From NCBI GenBank assembly GCA_051294375.1, contig CM119264.1:3728689-3792688 (forward strand): DNA of 64,000 nucleotides, written 5' to 3'. Shown here in pieces: positions 23,263-35,487 of the stretch (within the stretch, counting starts at the first letter, position 1; the number at the start of each line of letters is the position of its first letter). A program made the translations under genes and the position numbers. The notes beneath the pieces are model-generated. The model worked only from the letters and a program-made list of their open reading frames with translations. It had not been told where the DNA came from and did not search any database. Source of the DNA: Paraspadella gotoi (Eukaryota > Chaetognatha).

Positions 23263-23589
23263 GACTATGGGGCTACTTCAGCCTTTGAAAAATGGAAAGA
23301 CGCACTTAATTATCTCCCCGGGTTAAAAAAATAATGGAAGGAAACGAACGAAAGTCTTTTCCTCGTCTCCAGCTCATCCTTCGACCCACATCCTCGAGTC
23401 TTCCTTCGACCCACATCCCTCGTCATCCCTCTCCATCTTCAATCGCTCCAGCATCTTTGTTTCTAGACGACCCCATCGCTCCAACATTGTTATTGGCCTT
23501 CCCCGCTCCTACTAACATTCGCTCCTGCTTTCATCTTTGACCGCCTCTCTCCAATAACTTCTAACTCAAAGGCCAAGAACAAACACCGT

Positions 23590-24070
23590 CAGATCGGGCA
23601 ACAAACTTACCCGGATCAAACAACAAACTTACTTGGATAAAAAAAACTAACTTACCCAGATCCAACAAAAAACTTACCCAAATAAAAAAAAACTTAGCCA
23701 ATTCCAACTACTAACTCTTCAAGATCTAGCAATAAACTTACAACAAACTTACCCGAATCGAACCAAAAACTTTCTTGAACTAATGAGAAGCTTACCCGGT
23801 TTCAATAACAAACTTACCCAGATCCAACAAACAGCTTACCCAGCTCCAACAAAAAACCTACTAGAATCTAACATGTTGATCCCAGAGACTTGTGTTACGA
23901 CCTTATTGCTGCCAACTATATGTGTTGATACTTTCAGAAGGTGAGCGAGAGACGGAAAATCCCGCTCATCAAACAAACTTACCCGAATCAAACAACAAGC
24001 TTACCCAGAGTTAGAACAAACTTACACGGATCTTGCGACAAACTTACTCGGATCAAACCAGCGTACACCC
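23590..24070. repeat. Degenerate minisatellite of AACAAACTTACCCGGATC units
   Basis: About fifteen imperfect units of 20-35 bases, each built around AAACTTACCC(G/A)GATC. Read on the minus strand, most units contain GGGTAAGTTT, a near-perfect 5' splice-site sequence. No gene crosses it. Confidence 0.85.
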
Positions 24071-24839
24071 CGTAGCCAGCGCAGCCCGTCTCTACTTCAA
24101 CAGCTTCGAACTCCCCCTCCCGCCGTCGTTGAAAAGAGGAAAAGATAAGAAAATGAGAAGTGGACTCAGCTGGAGTCGCTCATGGCGAGGGATGTGGAAG
24201 GGACGAGGGGAAGGGGATATAGAAGGGGGAGGCGAGAATGAGGGGTTGAAAAGTAAAGGATATGAAGGATTACGAAAGAGCATTTGAATAGTATTAGTAG
24301 AGTGCGCGAAACTGCAATGAACAAAAAGCACTTTAGTTCGAGGTCATCGCATGCAAGTCTGAATTGAGTGTGAGCGCGTGGGAGTCAAATGTTGCGCAAT
24401 GCGTGGGCGAAGGACGCGGAAGAAAAGATGGAAATTTTATAATAAGAATTGAACTATATGTAGAAAATAAAAAAAAAAATAAAGAAGATTTAAGTCCTGA
24501 GAAAACTAAATACATAATTAATAAGTCAAACTAATATGTAATGAGATAAAAAAGAATTATGTTGCTGAGCTTGTTATTTTTAAATTCCGTTATAAAAATT
24601 GAGAACAAGCAGACCGTGAAAAAGGTGAACTGAAACTTGACAAATTTTTCCGTCGGAAAAAAGTACAAAAATTGTCTCGCTTTCTTGAAGCGAGGAGACG
24701 TCGTCGCATCGTCGTTGTCGTCTCGTCCGTTTCGTGGTGTTACGAAATTTATTCTTGGATACTTGCGCTTGATCCGCAAAACTTCTGGTTAAACCGCTGA
24801 AGAGAACGAACCAGCACCGGATGTCCCTCGCCTGCCATC

Positions 24840-24925
24840 GTTCTCGTTCACTCTCTCTCTCTCCCTCTTCTCTCCTCTCTCTCTCTTTCCTCTCGTCTCT
24901 TTCTCTCTCTCTCTCTTCTCTCTTC
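24840..24925. repeat. (CT)n microsatellite, interrupted
   Basis: CT-rich array. Further short CT arrays lie at about 25060 and 25195-25230. Confidence 0.9.
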
Positions 24926-25269
24926 TCCTCCTTAACATAAATACGCTTTTGCCCCGAATCAACTCCAAATATTTCAAGTATCTCTAAACTCCCAAGAGCA
25001 GAGTCCAGTTTCGCTCTTTACTAATAACGCAAGTTTCAATCACATCATCCTCATCTCATCTCTCTCTCTCCGTAAAGTATTTAACCGCCCTAAGACCGCT
25101 CGTGCGGCGGCCAACGTTTCTACTTTAAACTGTAAGTAAATATGCCCTACAGAGCTTATGCTCGGGGCCAATTTTAAGTTTTTGTTATCATCATCTCTCT
25201 CTCTCTCTCTCTTTCTTTCTCTTTCTCTTTACCACCAAAACCTACTTCAATGTCGCCGAAATATATACA

Positions 25270-25901
25270 TACTATCTAGGAAAAAAGTTAGAAACATTTT
25301 TAATTGAGGATATCTACTTGAAAACCTTGCTCGATTTTTAAAGAATCAGATGTTTCAGATCTACACTAAATCTCCTTTCAGTTGCTTCGCTTCCATTTTT
25401 TTCGTAGATCAACCGTATAGAAGTTAGAGGCAAAAAAAAGCATCTGCTCGATCAAGTGGAAAAATGGCGGAAAAACATCGCCTTTGAGTTTTCCACACAT
25501 TCTTGGCTATTCGATTATTTCGTTTTCTAATTCAACATTGAGTTAGCTTATTTGTTTCATTTTTTTTAAATTTGGTTATGCGAATAGACCAGCCTCTTTT
25601 GTTCATAAAGGTGCAATGGTAGCTCTGAGAAAAGAGGAAAGAACGCAACATTCCATCAGCAATAGACTTCGAATCCCTCGTTCCACCAATTGCAATTTTT
25701 AACGGCGATACATACAAATCAAACATTGGTGGTCAGCTTTAAGCGGAGAGCAGCCCAGACCGAATGCAGGGCAGTGTTTCCGATGCCTGCAGGGATAGGG
25801 CATACCAAATATTGAGAATGTTACCCATGGGTTTTGTATATTTTTTATTGAATAAATGAACTTTTAAAAAAAATCGTTTCTAAACTTTTTCCTAGATAGT
25901 A
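25270..25901. mobile_element. Non-autonomous TIR element (632 bp)
   Basis: Bounded by TACTATCTAGGAAAAAAGTT...GAAAC and its reverse complement GTTTCTAAACTTTTTCCTAGATAGTA, about 26 bases. The outermost TA on each side fits a TA target duplication, as in Tc1/mariner-type elements. A plus-strand frame inside (...PASFVHKGAMVALRKEERTQ...) is short and unrecognised. Related to 47558-47895. Confidence 0.7.
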
Positions 25902-26541
25902 ATCTAACTCATCTTTTTTGCGGCATGTTCAGCGCGCAGTGAGACGAAGAGTCATTAAATCCCAAAAATGAGTCCCAGAGTTTCTCTTTCCGTCGAGAAG
26001 CGAGAGATGTATGTGAGTTCGTGTTGGGTGATGCTTGGATGTACTACGAAGGTCGATCAAAATAAATGGCGAGGGGTGAGGGCTGAGGGGGGGAAGGAAA
26101 AAAAGTAAAGTGCGGTGGACGAGGTAAGGGTAAGGGCGAAGCATAAGATGCAGACGTCCGGTCCATTTCTTCAATCTTGATTTCAACCAGATATTAGTCC
26201 GTGGATGATCATTATTGCTTATTTATTATTAACTTGTACAATTACTATGAACTTCTCACTAAAGTTAATATCAATAATTTTAAATTAAACTAATAAGCGA
26301 TAGCAAATTTAGTATAGAATGTTCTAAACATTATAAAGAATAAAAAACGATTGGAATAGAAAGTTATATATGGAGGTGAGAGAATCATCGCGACGGCACG
26401 GACGGACGAAGAGGACGAACGGACGAACGACGACTGAGGGCATGAAAAAAAAGTAAATGAATGGACATAAAGAACAACAATACAAAGGAGCGACAACGAC
26501 TGAGAGAAGAGACAGCGCGCGCAATTTACTATTAAGGTCTC

Positions 26542-26640
26542 ATGCATATCTCTCTCTCTCTCTCTCTTCTTCTCTCTTCTCTCTCTCCTCATCTCTCTCT
26601 CTTACTCTCTCTTCTCTCTCTCTCTCTCTCTCCTTCCCTC
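26542..26640. repeat. (CT)n microsatellite, interrupted
   Basis: CT array followed by T-rich sequence to about 26810. Confidence 0.9.
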
Positions 26641-26841
26641 CCCCCCACCAACTATTACAGCCGCCATTCGTCTTCTTCATCCTTTAGTTTTTTTTCTCTT
26701 TCCCTTTTTTCTTTTCCTTTTCTCTTTCTTTCTTTTTCTTCGTTCTTCTCCTTTCTTTTTTCCTTAAAAAAAAAATTCATTTTTTTTTCTCTCTTCTTTT
26801 TTTTATTATTCGCAGCGTCGTACATCTAATGATTCATCTAA

Positions 26842-27242
26842 TTACGCCGCGTCGGCAGCGGCGGCGACGCGCAGCGGCTGCGTCGCACGGCGGCCCACCC
26901 GCGAGTCCAGCACGCAACCCGTAGCAAGCCGTCCGCCGCGTCGCGAAGGACATTTGAATCGCCGCGCAAGGATTACCGTCAATGATCAGTCGTTGAATTC
27001 GGAGAGAGAATGGGGGAGCAGAGGCACGAGCGCCATGAGGCGAACCTCACGCGCGCGCCGACCTTCAATCCAGCCGCGCGCGGACTGGCGCGCCCGAACG
27101 GAACGACGCCGGAATATGGCGCCGACCGCCTCGTTTCGGTGTCAGTGGGCGCTGAGCAGGAGGGGGGGGGAGGGGGGATCCCCCGGTTGGGGAGACATGC
27201 AGGTTCGAGGCGGACGGCGGAACGAGACTCCTGCGGCCACAC
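26842..27242. other. GC- and CpG-rich island
   Basis: A sharply bounded 400-base block rich in CGCG words within AT-rich DNA. Frames are open on both strands (one plus, one minus, each over 80 codons of Arg/Ala/Pro-rich sequence), as expected of GC-rich DNA. No clear splice pair. It could hold a promoter with a 5' untranslated exon. Confidence 0.4.
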
Positions 27243-27699
27243 GAAAAATAATGAATGAATGAATGGATGAATGAATGAATGAATGAATGAATTAAATGAA
27301 TGAATGATATGAATGAATGAATGAATGAATAAAGAATGAATGAATGATGAATTAATGAATGAACTGAATAATGAATGAATGAATGAATGAATGAATGAAA
27401 TATAAATAAATATAAATAATAAATAAATAAAAAATAAATAAATACAATAATACCACATAAATAAATAACATAAATAAACCCTAAATAAAAAATAACATAA
27501 ATAAATAAAATAATAATAAATACAATCCACCAATCCACACTAACTCACAACTAAAGCAAAATGAATGAATGAATAAAAGAAGGAAAGAAAGAAAAAATGT
27601 AAGAAGGAAAGAAAGGAAAATAAATGATTAAACAAATGAATGAATGTATGAATGAATGAATGAATGAATGAATGAATGAATGAATGAATGAAAGAAGGA

Positions 27700-27743
<44 letters not shown>

Positions 27744-27880
27744 AAAAATGTAAGAAGGAAAGAAGGGAAGAAATAAATGATTAAATAAATGAATGAATGA
27801 ATAAATGAATGAATGAATGAATGAATGAATGAATGAATGAATGAATGAATGAATGAATGAATGAAAGAAGGAAAGACAAA

Positions 27881-27920
<40 letters not shown>

Positions 27921-27930
27921 AAAAATAAAG
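27242..27930. repeat. (GAAT)n and (GAAA)n arrays with higher-order structure
   Basis: A GAAT array, an ATAA array (about 27400-27520), then at least two larger units of the order AAAATGTAAGAAGGAAAGAA, AAATAAATGATTAAA, GAATn, AAAGAAGGAAAGAAAG, indicating amplification of a composite unit. Confidence 0.9.
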
Positions 27931-28166
27931 AAAAGTTTTATTTCAATATATAATAAATAATCGAATATACCCTATATTAAACACTCAAGTTTTTATCCTA
28001 TTCGTCCAAATAAATAAAGTTTAATTACTAGAAATTAATTCTCAACATTGAGTGAACGAAACTCTTCCTATTTTTACCTTTTTTCCTTTTTTTTCTTTTA
28101 CGACTTACTCGTCGTCCTCATCATCGTCGTCGTTATCGTCGTCGTCGTCTCATTTCCACCTCGCAG

Positions 28167-28468
28167 ACGGCCGAGGGATTCAGCGACAGCGAAGAAGATG
28201 GATCCGAGGATAACGACTCAACGAACCCGCCTTCCCCCCGCCCGCCCGCCGCCTTCCCCCCGCGCCCGCCGCCTTCCTTCCCCGTCCGCCGGCCTTCCCT
28301 CCCAGCCCGCCGCCTCTCTCTTACCCTATCCCCCTTATCCAACCCACCTTATCCGCCTTCAACCCCGCCCTACCCTCCAGCTTTCCAGTCTCCGCCCCGC
28401 TCCCCCTCCTTCTATCCTCCTCCACCAGCAACTCAACCCTCTCAAGGGACGGGCCGCGATCGGCGACC
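28167..28468 (+). CDS. Candidate exon: acidic Ser segment then Pro-rich tract
   Basis: A pyrimidine tract ending CATTTCCACCTCGCAG precedes the frame TAEGFSDSEEDGSEDNDST, which then runs through a long Pro/Ser/Arg-rich stretch (PPSPRPPAAFPP..., PPYPPSTPPYPPAF). The acidic Ser cluster is typical of phosphorylated linkers, and the PxxP and PPxY-like words could bind SH3 or WW domains. The start is phase 0, matching the donor at 6059. The 3' end is unsure: the only donor before the stop is CC|GTGAAC at 28469. On the minus strand a perfect GTAAGT donor ends at 28479, so a minus-strand exon (28704-28479, acidic Asp run) is a competing reading. Confidence 0.45.
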
Positions 28469-28704
28469 GTGAACTTACCCGGGAAGAAAAACGGACGCGC
28501 GCCGCCGCGCGCCTGACGACAGACGTTCGTCCCGCCGTCGTCGTCGTCGTCGTCGTCATCGTCTTCTTCTCTCCCCACTGCGAACAAATTATCGCCCGGC
28601 GTATACGACGCGAGCGAACGGCCAGAATCCGACCGCGGAGCTGAAATTCCCAGGCTGCGCGGCGACGCGAGCGGCGTCAGGAAAGCCGGCGTCAGGGAGA
28701 GCAA

Positions 28705-30965
28705 GCAGCAGCAGCAAACTAAGTGTCGAACACAACAGCGTCAGCATACAGCGCAAATCAGACGCAGATACTGGCTACGCAATCGCTAATGGCGGTGGGC
28801 TTGATCGAGGAGAGAGCACCAAGGTTCTTTATCGCAGCATTCTGGTGGGAAAACGAGCAGTTTGACAGTCATAAAGGAGAGATTGACTCCGGGTGTTACC
28901 CTGGAGTGAATAAAAGGATAAATGTAAATGTCTGAGATAACGTGTAGCTCGAAGTCAGAAAGAGGTGTATGTTCTGTATCACGTGACGGAATTTTAGAGA
29001 AGTAAAATTGGGTCACGGAAAAGGCGAAAGGGGACAAGATTTTTTTGTTTGATAATAAAGGTGGAGAGAAAGAAGAAGTAGAGGGAGAACAGAGAGAGTA
29101 GAGGCAGGGAATAGAGAGGAGGGAGAGAGGAGGAACGAGAGAGCGACGAAGAGAGAGAGAGAGAGAGAGCAGAGGGAGGAGAGAAGAGAGAGAGAAAGGA
29201 GGAAGAAAGAGGAGAGAGAAAGAAGATTGATACAATGGAAATTGGACCACCGAAGGATGAAGGTCACGAAGCATTCAAAACAAAAACAGATGGGTGGAAT
29301 AACGAATAAACGTCAGCTTTTGGAATCAGAAAAAAATGACTAGAGCGATCTGGATTTGAAAATTTACGTAAAATATTTATTGAGAGAGTGCAAACATGCA
29401 AGAGCAACGCTAGATGATGATTAAGGGCCTCTGCGATAATAATCGGAAAATTCAGTGGGATCCGGTTATTCGTTCGTTTTGAGAGCCGCGACAGAAGAGG
29501 AAGATTCCGAGTGAAGTTGACCAGGAGCAATCGAGGTTATGGCGGAGCTCCCCATGAGAAAGGAATTTTGAGGCATCCATTCATCTCATCTCTCATCTGC
29601 TGCTCTTGCTCTCTCTCTCTCTCTCCTACTGCTCATCTACATCTCTCGTATCTCTCTCTCCTCTCAATGCTCTGACTCTAGCGATTTCTCCTTTTCGAAT
29701 CTTGGGGGGAATCCAGGAGTTCTTGAGAAAAAACCGGTCGGACGGATATTGGAAATTTGGAGAAGAGAGAGAGAGAGAGAGGAGAGAAGAGAGAGGAGAG
29801 AGAGAGAGAGAAGGAGAGAAGAAGAGAGAGGAGAGAAGGGGAACATTCGTTCGGCCGTGGTTTTCCGTAATTCCCAGTGCATTAAAGTCGGAGACAAGAG
29901 AAAAAGAAATGGATAAGAGGAGACACTGTTGGTGGATGAGTAAAGGACATATTGAGTATGCGGTGTGAAATAAAAGGTGGGTGAGGACGGTGTTACAAAA
30001 TGAGTGGGTTTAGTTAAGGAAAACTGGCGAGAAATCGTGATTAAGGTGTGACAATTGTGATTTGTGACGCCAGAGATGTTCAAAGTATTGTAGTGCAGAA
30101 ATTAGTGCAATTAATAATTAGCTGGGTTTAGATTTAATTTATATTGATTTACTTTTTTCACGGAATTCTCTATTGTGAAACATTCCAAAATGTTATACTG
30201 AATTTAAGATATATGTCCTTGTGATGACGTTAAAAGCGTCGATTAGTTTATGATAACGTTGAGACGATATACAGGTCCGAAGAACAGGTATTATGATGTA
30301 AACCTGTTGGATGTAAAACTGGAATTGCATTTCGACAGAGGATTGTGTGAAAAGAAGAAGGGAGATACTCAGTCAGAGAGAAATGTGCGACACATCACAT
30401 TGATCCCGAGTTAAAATTAGAATCTAGATGTGGCCCAAAAGCATTCCGGAGAACGAAGAATCACGTCGAACAGAAGCAGAATGGTCGTACATGATGGGAC
30501 ACGATCAGAGAAAGAACATGGCGTGGGATCTTAGAAAAAGTAAAGACGAAAACGGGAATTGTGGGCAGGGGGTGAGGGTCAAAGCCCTCGGACGCAAGAT
30601 GAGGGCTTTGGGAAAGATGAGAAGAAGCCAAACCGTGAGTGCGCAGAGTCGGAGCATGTGAGGAGCGGGAGAGAGATAAGAGAGAAGAATAAAGAAGGAT
30701 TAAGAGGCCTACGTTCCCGCACGAGAAGTGGAGGAGAGGAGAGAGGTGGAGGGGGGAGAGAGAGAGAGGGGGGACGAGAAAGATGTGGGGAGAGGGAGAA
30801 CGTGAGGCGGGGAGAGCGAGGGGAGCGAAGAGCGGAATGGGAGGACCGAATTAGTAGTGGGCGGGCGGTGGATGTTCGGAGGGAAGTGGAAGAGACATCT
30901 CCAGATGGGAACCGATGTGATAGGAGCGTAGCGCGAGGGAATACCACCCTTCGCTTGATGGTAAG
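28705..30965. other. No gene seen; purine-rich DNA
   Basis: Holds GA-rich stretches (29040-29220, 29755-29845 and 30660-30820). A plus-strand frame of 77 codons at 30428 (MWPKSIPENEE...) has no splice or homology support. The block ends in GATGGTAAG directly at the gap at 30966, possibly a donor with its exon unresolved. Confidence 0.5.
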
Positions 30966-31065
30966 NNNNNNNNNNNNNNNNNNNNNNNNNNNNNNNNNNN
31001 NNNNNNNNNNNNNNNNNNNNNNNNNNNNNNNNNNNNNNNNNNNNNNNNNNNNNNNNNNNNNNNNN
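30966..31065. other. Assembly gap (100 N)
   Basis: Round-number gap of unknown true size. Confidence 1.
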
Positions 31066-31839
31066 AATGACAAAAGTCGCCTTTTTCAGTCATCTTTTCC
31101 ATTTTTTTCATTTTTTGTACATTTCTGCTTTTTCTCAGAAAAGAAACTCTATGTTTTCCTTCTTTCCATTTCCTCCGTAATTATCGTCACCGAAGGAGAA
31201 AATCTCAACCAAACAACAGATTAACTAACGATTTCCAAATTTATTTTCCCCAATTGTTTTTCCTTCTTTTTTCCTTTTTCCTTTATTTCTTTTCTTTTTT
31301 TTCCCTTTTTCTTTCTTTCTCCGCTCTAATCGTTCCATAATTTTTCCTCCTCTAATTGATTCTTTGGCTTCCGCGTTTTCTTTCTCACCTCAACGTGTTT
31401 CTCCTTCGCGCCCCAACGCCTTCGCTGTCTTGTTAACGCTTTACACTTCGCCACCGACTCTTATCCGCTTTTAGGTTCTCCCGATTCTCCTAAAGGGTGA
31501 ATGGCTAATGCTTTCCCAATTAATTACGCCTCAGAAGATTTTCTTCAGCCTTATCAACTGTTTAGTGTTTACTTAAGTTTGCTAAGAGCATCTGTGGATA
31601 ACTGGATATATAATGTGTTTTTCCTTCCCGCCACTTTTTCCCTCACACTTAAACGCCTTTTCTTTTTCGTGCGGATTTTCGCTTTTTTGGTGAAATACGA
31701 GTAAATTTTTCCCAAAATATTGGCTGAAAACCAACGGTGGTCTCCTTTCCTCTCTAGCGAATGCAGCCGAGTTTTTTTTCGTGTTCTAACATTCAATGAA
31801 AAGCAGTGAATTCCCTCATCAAATTTCGCAAATATAGGG

Positions 31840-32170
31840 AGAGATGAGAGAGAGAGAGAGAGAGAGAGCTGAGAGAGAGAGAGAGAGAGAGAGAGAGTAT
31901 AGATAGAAGATGAGAGTAGGGAGAGAAGAGAGGAGAGAAGAGAGAAGAGAGGAGTAGATTTTTTAAAGAGAGAGAGAAGAGAGAGAGAAAAAGAGAGAAA
32001 GAGAGAGAGAGAGGAGAGAAGTAGTCGAATCGAGATGAGAGAAGAGAGACGAGAAAAAGAAAGAAAGAAAGAAGAGAAAGAAAAGAGAAGAAAGGAAAGA
32101 AAGCTGAAAGAAGAAGGTAAATGAAAAGAGAGAGCGATGGAGAGAGAGGAGAACGAGAGATTGAGGGTCG
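31840..32170. repeat. Interrupted (GA)n / purine tract
   Basis: About 330 bases of almost pure A/G; a (GTC)n run follows at 32342-32370. Confidence 0.9.
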
Positions 32171-32418
32171 AAAGTAGTAAAGGCGGAATAGGAAAGATCG
32201 ATGAGGGCAAACGGGGTAATGGAGGACGGACGATTCGGGCGAATTTAGGGGGCCGTGGCTTTGAAAACGAGAGACGTAGTCTTCCCTTCCGGAAATTCGA
32301 GCCTCGAAAAAAACGAAAGCAGACGATTTGTTTGGATGTGTTGTCGTCGTCGTCGTCGTCGTCGTCGTCTTTCGTATTGTGATGCCTGTATTCATAAATG
32401 GAGATGACGTTTGGGCAG

Positions 32419-32573
32419 TGACATCGGATCGGCGCCGGAGACTGCAGAGGGCGCCCCAGTGCCGTGTCTGCTCAGTAGCATTCCAGGCGGCGCCCTTTCC
32501 CTACTCAGTTGCCTGTCGCCGCCTCGATCGGTTTTCCAAGAGGCCAACTTAACTGAGTCAATCGTCCGTGAAA
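32419..32573 (+). CDS. Weak candidate exon
   Basis: After TTTGGGCAG the frame DIGSAPETAEGAPVPCLLS continues through SPPRSVFQEANLTESIVRENG. It is GC-rich and of mixed composition, and its one-base start would complete a codon with the two bases left by the donor at 28469. Both splice sites are weak (acceptor without a pyrimidine tract, donor G|GTTCAC). It may not be an exon. Confidence 0.25.
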
Positions 32574-33084
32574 ACGGTTCACTTCTCGTCGTCATTTTCT
32601 GGGTTTTTTCTTTCTTTTTTTTGCCTCTCACCGGTTTCACAATTTTCTTCTGGTTTTAACTTTCGCCGACGAAAAAGTGAAAATCGAGAAGCGAGAATCT
32701 TTTTGCGCGTTCGGGACTCGATCCCCGAACCCCAAGGACCACTCCTGAGTTCGAAAACATATTAGACGTGACAGTCGTCGTCTTTTTTGTTGTTGTTGTT
32801 TTCGTCCTCGTTTTCTATGTGAACCTCGTCGTCGTCGTCTTTACTTTGTAATCATCTTGTTTCTCGTCATCGACTTTCTTGTCGTCGTCGTCCTTCTTGT
32901 TGTCCTTTCTGTCGTCGTCGTCATCGTCGTCGTTGTTGTTTTCTTCCTCCCCCTCTTCCTCCTCCTCCTCGTCTCGTTTTTCCGCATCCAAAAACATCGA
33001 CCTTTTTTCCCCCAAAATCTTCGTCTCCATTTTTTTCCACCCGAATTCACTCCGCCAAAACGATTCCCTCTCTCTCTCTCTCTC

Positions 33085-33354
33085 NNNNNNNNNNNNNNNN
33101 NNNNNNNNNNNNNNNNNNNNNNNNNNNNNNNNNNNNNNNNNNNNNNNNNNNNNNNNNNNNNNNNNNNNNNNNNNNNNNNNNNNNNNNNNNNNNNNNNNNN
33201 NNNNNNNNNNNNNNNNNNNNNNNNNNNNNNNNNNNNNNNNNNNNNNNNNNNNNNNNNNNNNNNNNNNNNNNNNNNNNNNNNNNNNNNNNNNNNNNNNNNN
33301 NNNNNNNNNNNNNNNNNNNNNNNNNNNNNNNNNNNNNNNNNNNNNNNNNNNNNN
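33085..33354. other. Assembly gap (270 N) cutting an exon
   Basis: The gap follows a (CT)n run. The sequence emerging on its right is already inside an exon, so coding sequence is missing. Confidence 1.
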
Positions 33355-33423
33355 CCGGATCCGGCGGCCCCTCGCCTCTGGGTCAACCGGAAACCGGCGC
33401 CGACGACCGGATCGAGAATCACC
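33355..33423 (+). CDS. SOCS7-like gene, 3' part of an exon cut by the gap
   Basis: GC-rich remainder of an exon reading GSGGPSPLGQPETGADDRIEN-His, then a donor at C|GTAAAT in phase 1. The next exon (34465) begins with two bases, AA, which complete CAA (Gln), so the frame carries on without a break. This is the most upstream exon whose link to the SH2 exons is supported by an unbroken phase chain. The sequence is Gly/Pro/Asp-rich and probably disordered. The 5' end is lost in the 270-N gap. Confidence 0.6.
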
Positions 33424-33985
33424 GTAAATTTGGTAAACAAAAAAAAACATTAATTTGAATTTCTTTATTTATTTTTAATGTAATATGTATTATAATATAA
33501 TATTTAATAATAAAAAACAAACAATTGATGATTGATGCATGATGAGGCGAAACGTTTTAAAGACAAGTGTATCAAACTTGTATCAAATACATTGATATCG
33601 ATGTAATAAATGTTGCTTGGGTTCAATTTTTATCGCAAAATTTATATAATTTAAAATTATTTATGCTAATAACCTTTAATCACACTAACGAAACCTTAAT
33701 TCCTCGGTATTCAGTAGAACGAGAAGTCATCCACCATCTCTAAAGAAACTAAGCATCAAATGTTTAAAAAAATTCCTCGTATATAGAAATTCCATTCCAT
33801 TGAAACTGTGATAAAAAAAAGGAATATCTGACATCCAAAAATTCCATCCGAGATTTAAAAGCGAGTAAAAACCCGAATTTAAAAATGTCATCGTTTATTA
33901 CGAAGAATTTCTTGTGAGATCGGATTCCTTTCAACCAAAGGCCGAAGTCACGTACGTCATTTTCTCTCTTTTTTATTCCCTCATC

Positions 33986-34199
33986 NNNNNNNNNNNNNNN
34001 NNNNNNNNNNNNNNNNNNNNNNNNNNNNNNNNNNNNNNNNNNNNNNNNNNNNNNNNNNNNNNNNNNNNNNNNNNNNNNNNNNNNNNNNNNNNNNNNNNNN
34101 NNNNNNNNNNNNNNNNNNNNNNNNNNNNNNNNNNNNNNNNNNNNNNNNNNNNNNNNNNNNNNNNNNNNNNNNNNNNNNNNNNNNNNNNNNNNNNNNNNN
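33986..34199. other. Assembly gap (214 N)
   Basis: Lies in the intron between 33423 and 34465. The surrounding sequence is C/T-rich or AT-rich and shows no exon. Confidence 1.
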
Positions 34200-34464
34200 T
34201 TTTTTTCCCAGGGCCACCCATAATTCTTTCTTTCCCCAAAAGCCAAATCTTCTTTTTATAACCACCTTCCTCAAACCACCTTAGAAAGACATCCACCTCA
34301 ACCCACCCTAGTCTTTTCACCATCCACTTACCCTCCCCCCCTACCCCGAATTCCCAATCCTCGATCCGTCACAACCAAAACTTCGTATTTCTTTCTTTTT
34401 CTTCTTTTTCTTCTTTTTTTCTTTTTTTTTCTCTGACATTCACTTCATCTTCCATTATTTTCAG

Positions 34465-34643
34465 AAGATTTCGCTAAAAGCGCCGCGCCGCCCTCACCGC
34501 CGCTGCCACTGGCGCCGGCGCCGGCAGAGTCGTCGGCTGCGGCTGCGGCGGCAGCGTCGGCTGCAGCGCGAAAGGGAGATATGAGACTTTTGTCAGAAGG
34601 ACAGCGCCTCTCCGCGGATTCTGGGATCAGCCTAAACGAAAAG
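34465..34643 (+). CDS. SOCS7-like gene, exon with Pro/Ala tracts
   Basis: Acceptor TCTTCCATTATTTTCAG and donor AAG|GTTTGT. After the split Gln codon it reads DFAKSAAPPSPPLPLAPAPAE, an Ala run, then RKGDMRLLSEGQRLSADSGIS and ends LNEK in phase 0. The Pro/Ala region should be disordered and offers PxxP motifs of the kind that SOCS7 N-termini use to bind SH3 proteins in vertebrates (family knowledge). The Ser-Ala-Asp-Ser-Gly segment is a likely phosphorylation site. The next exon (42727) starts in phase 0. Confidence 0.75.
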
Positions 34644-35487
34644 GTTTGTTTTCTTGGCTTGCTTATCTTATTTATAAAAATTTTTATTTTAATTCTGTAA
34701 AATAATTGTGCAAGCACGCTGTATACAGAAATCGCTTTACTATTCACTCTCTGTAATTATTTTTTTAGCGTCGCAGAAGTTAAAATATAGCATTAAAAAA
34801 TGTATTGAGTGAAGTGAGCAAAATTCCACTGTTTAAATTGGCATTCGCGACGATACTTTCTTAAATCATTTTTCGAAAAAGAATAAAAAAGGACACAAGG
34901 AAGACAGCAAAAAAAAAAAAACAAACAGAACGACAGAAAAAGACTTTGAGGAGCAGGAAAATGACAGACCAGAAGAAAATGAAAAGTAGATTTACAGCAT
35001 GAACAGATTTGACAGGAAACATGAGAGGAAGAGAGAGAGAAGAGATAGAAGAGAGAGAGAGACGAGAGAGAGAGACGCCATAGAGAGAGAGAGAGAGAGA
35101 GACCAATGAGAGAGAGAGAGACGAGAGAAGAGAGAGAAGAGAGAAGAGAGAGAAGAGGCGAGAGAGCAGAGAGAGAAGGCAACTGTCGGACGATTTGGCT
35201 TAAGACACTGGAATGGATCTCGATATCTGTTGTCACTCTCTGAGTAAAGAAGACAGGATGAACTAGAACACATAAAGAAAAAAGAAATAAAAAACGAATA
35301 AAATATGATGAAATTCAAAGGCCAAAAGAGGGAATATCTTTATGTAGAACTGGAGAGACTAAACAGGAAAATAAAAGCTTAAAACCGAATATGACATTAA
35401 AGAGGAAGAAAAAGGAAAGAATGAAATAAAACAGAAAGAAAAAAAGTAAATAAAAACGAAAAATATTGAGACAGAAAAAAAAATATT

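Noticed and set aside
23590-24070. CRISPR-like array
   Set aside because: Units are degenerate with no constant repeat or unique spacers, and the genome is eukaryotic.
32815-33450. Asp/Lys-rich minus-strand frame of over 200 codons
   Set aside because: More than half of it is the N gap translated as unknown residues, and the rest is a (GTC)n/(TCC)n repeat.
33530-33560. Hammerhead core at GATGAGGCGAAACG
   Set aside because: The two conserved boxes are adjacent with no room for stem II.
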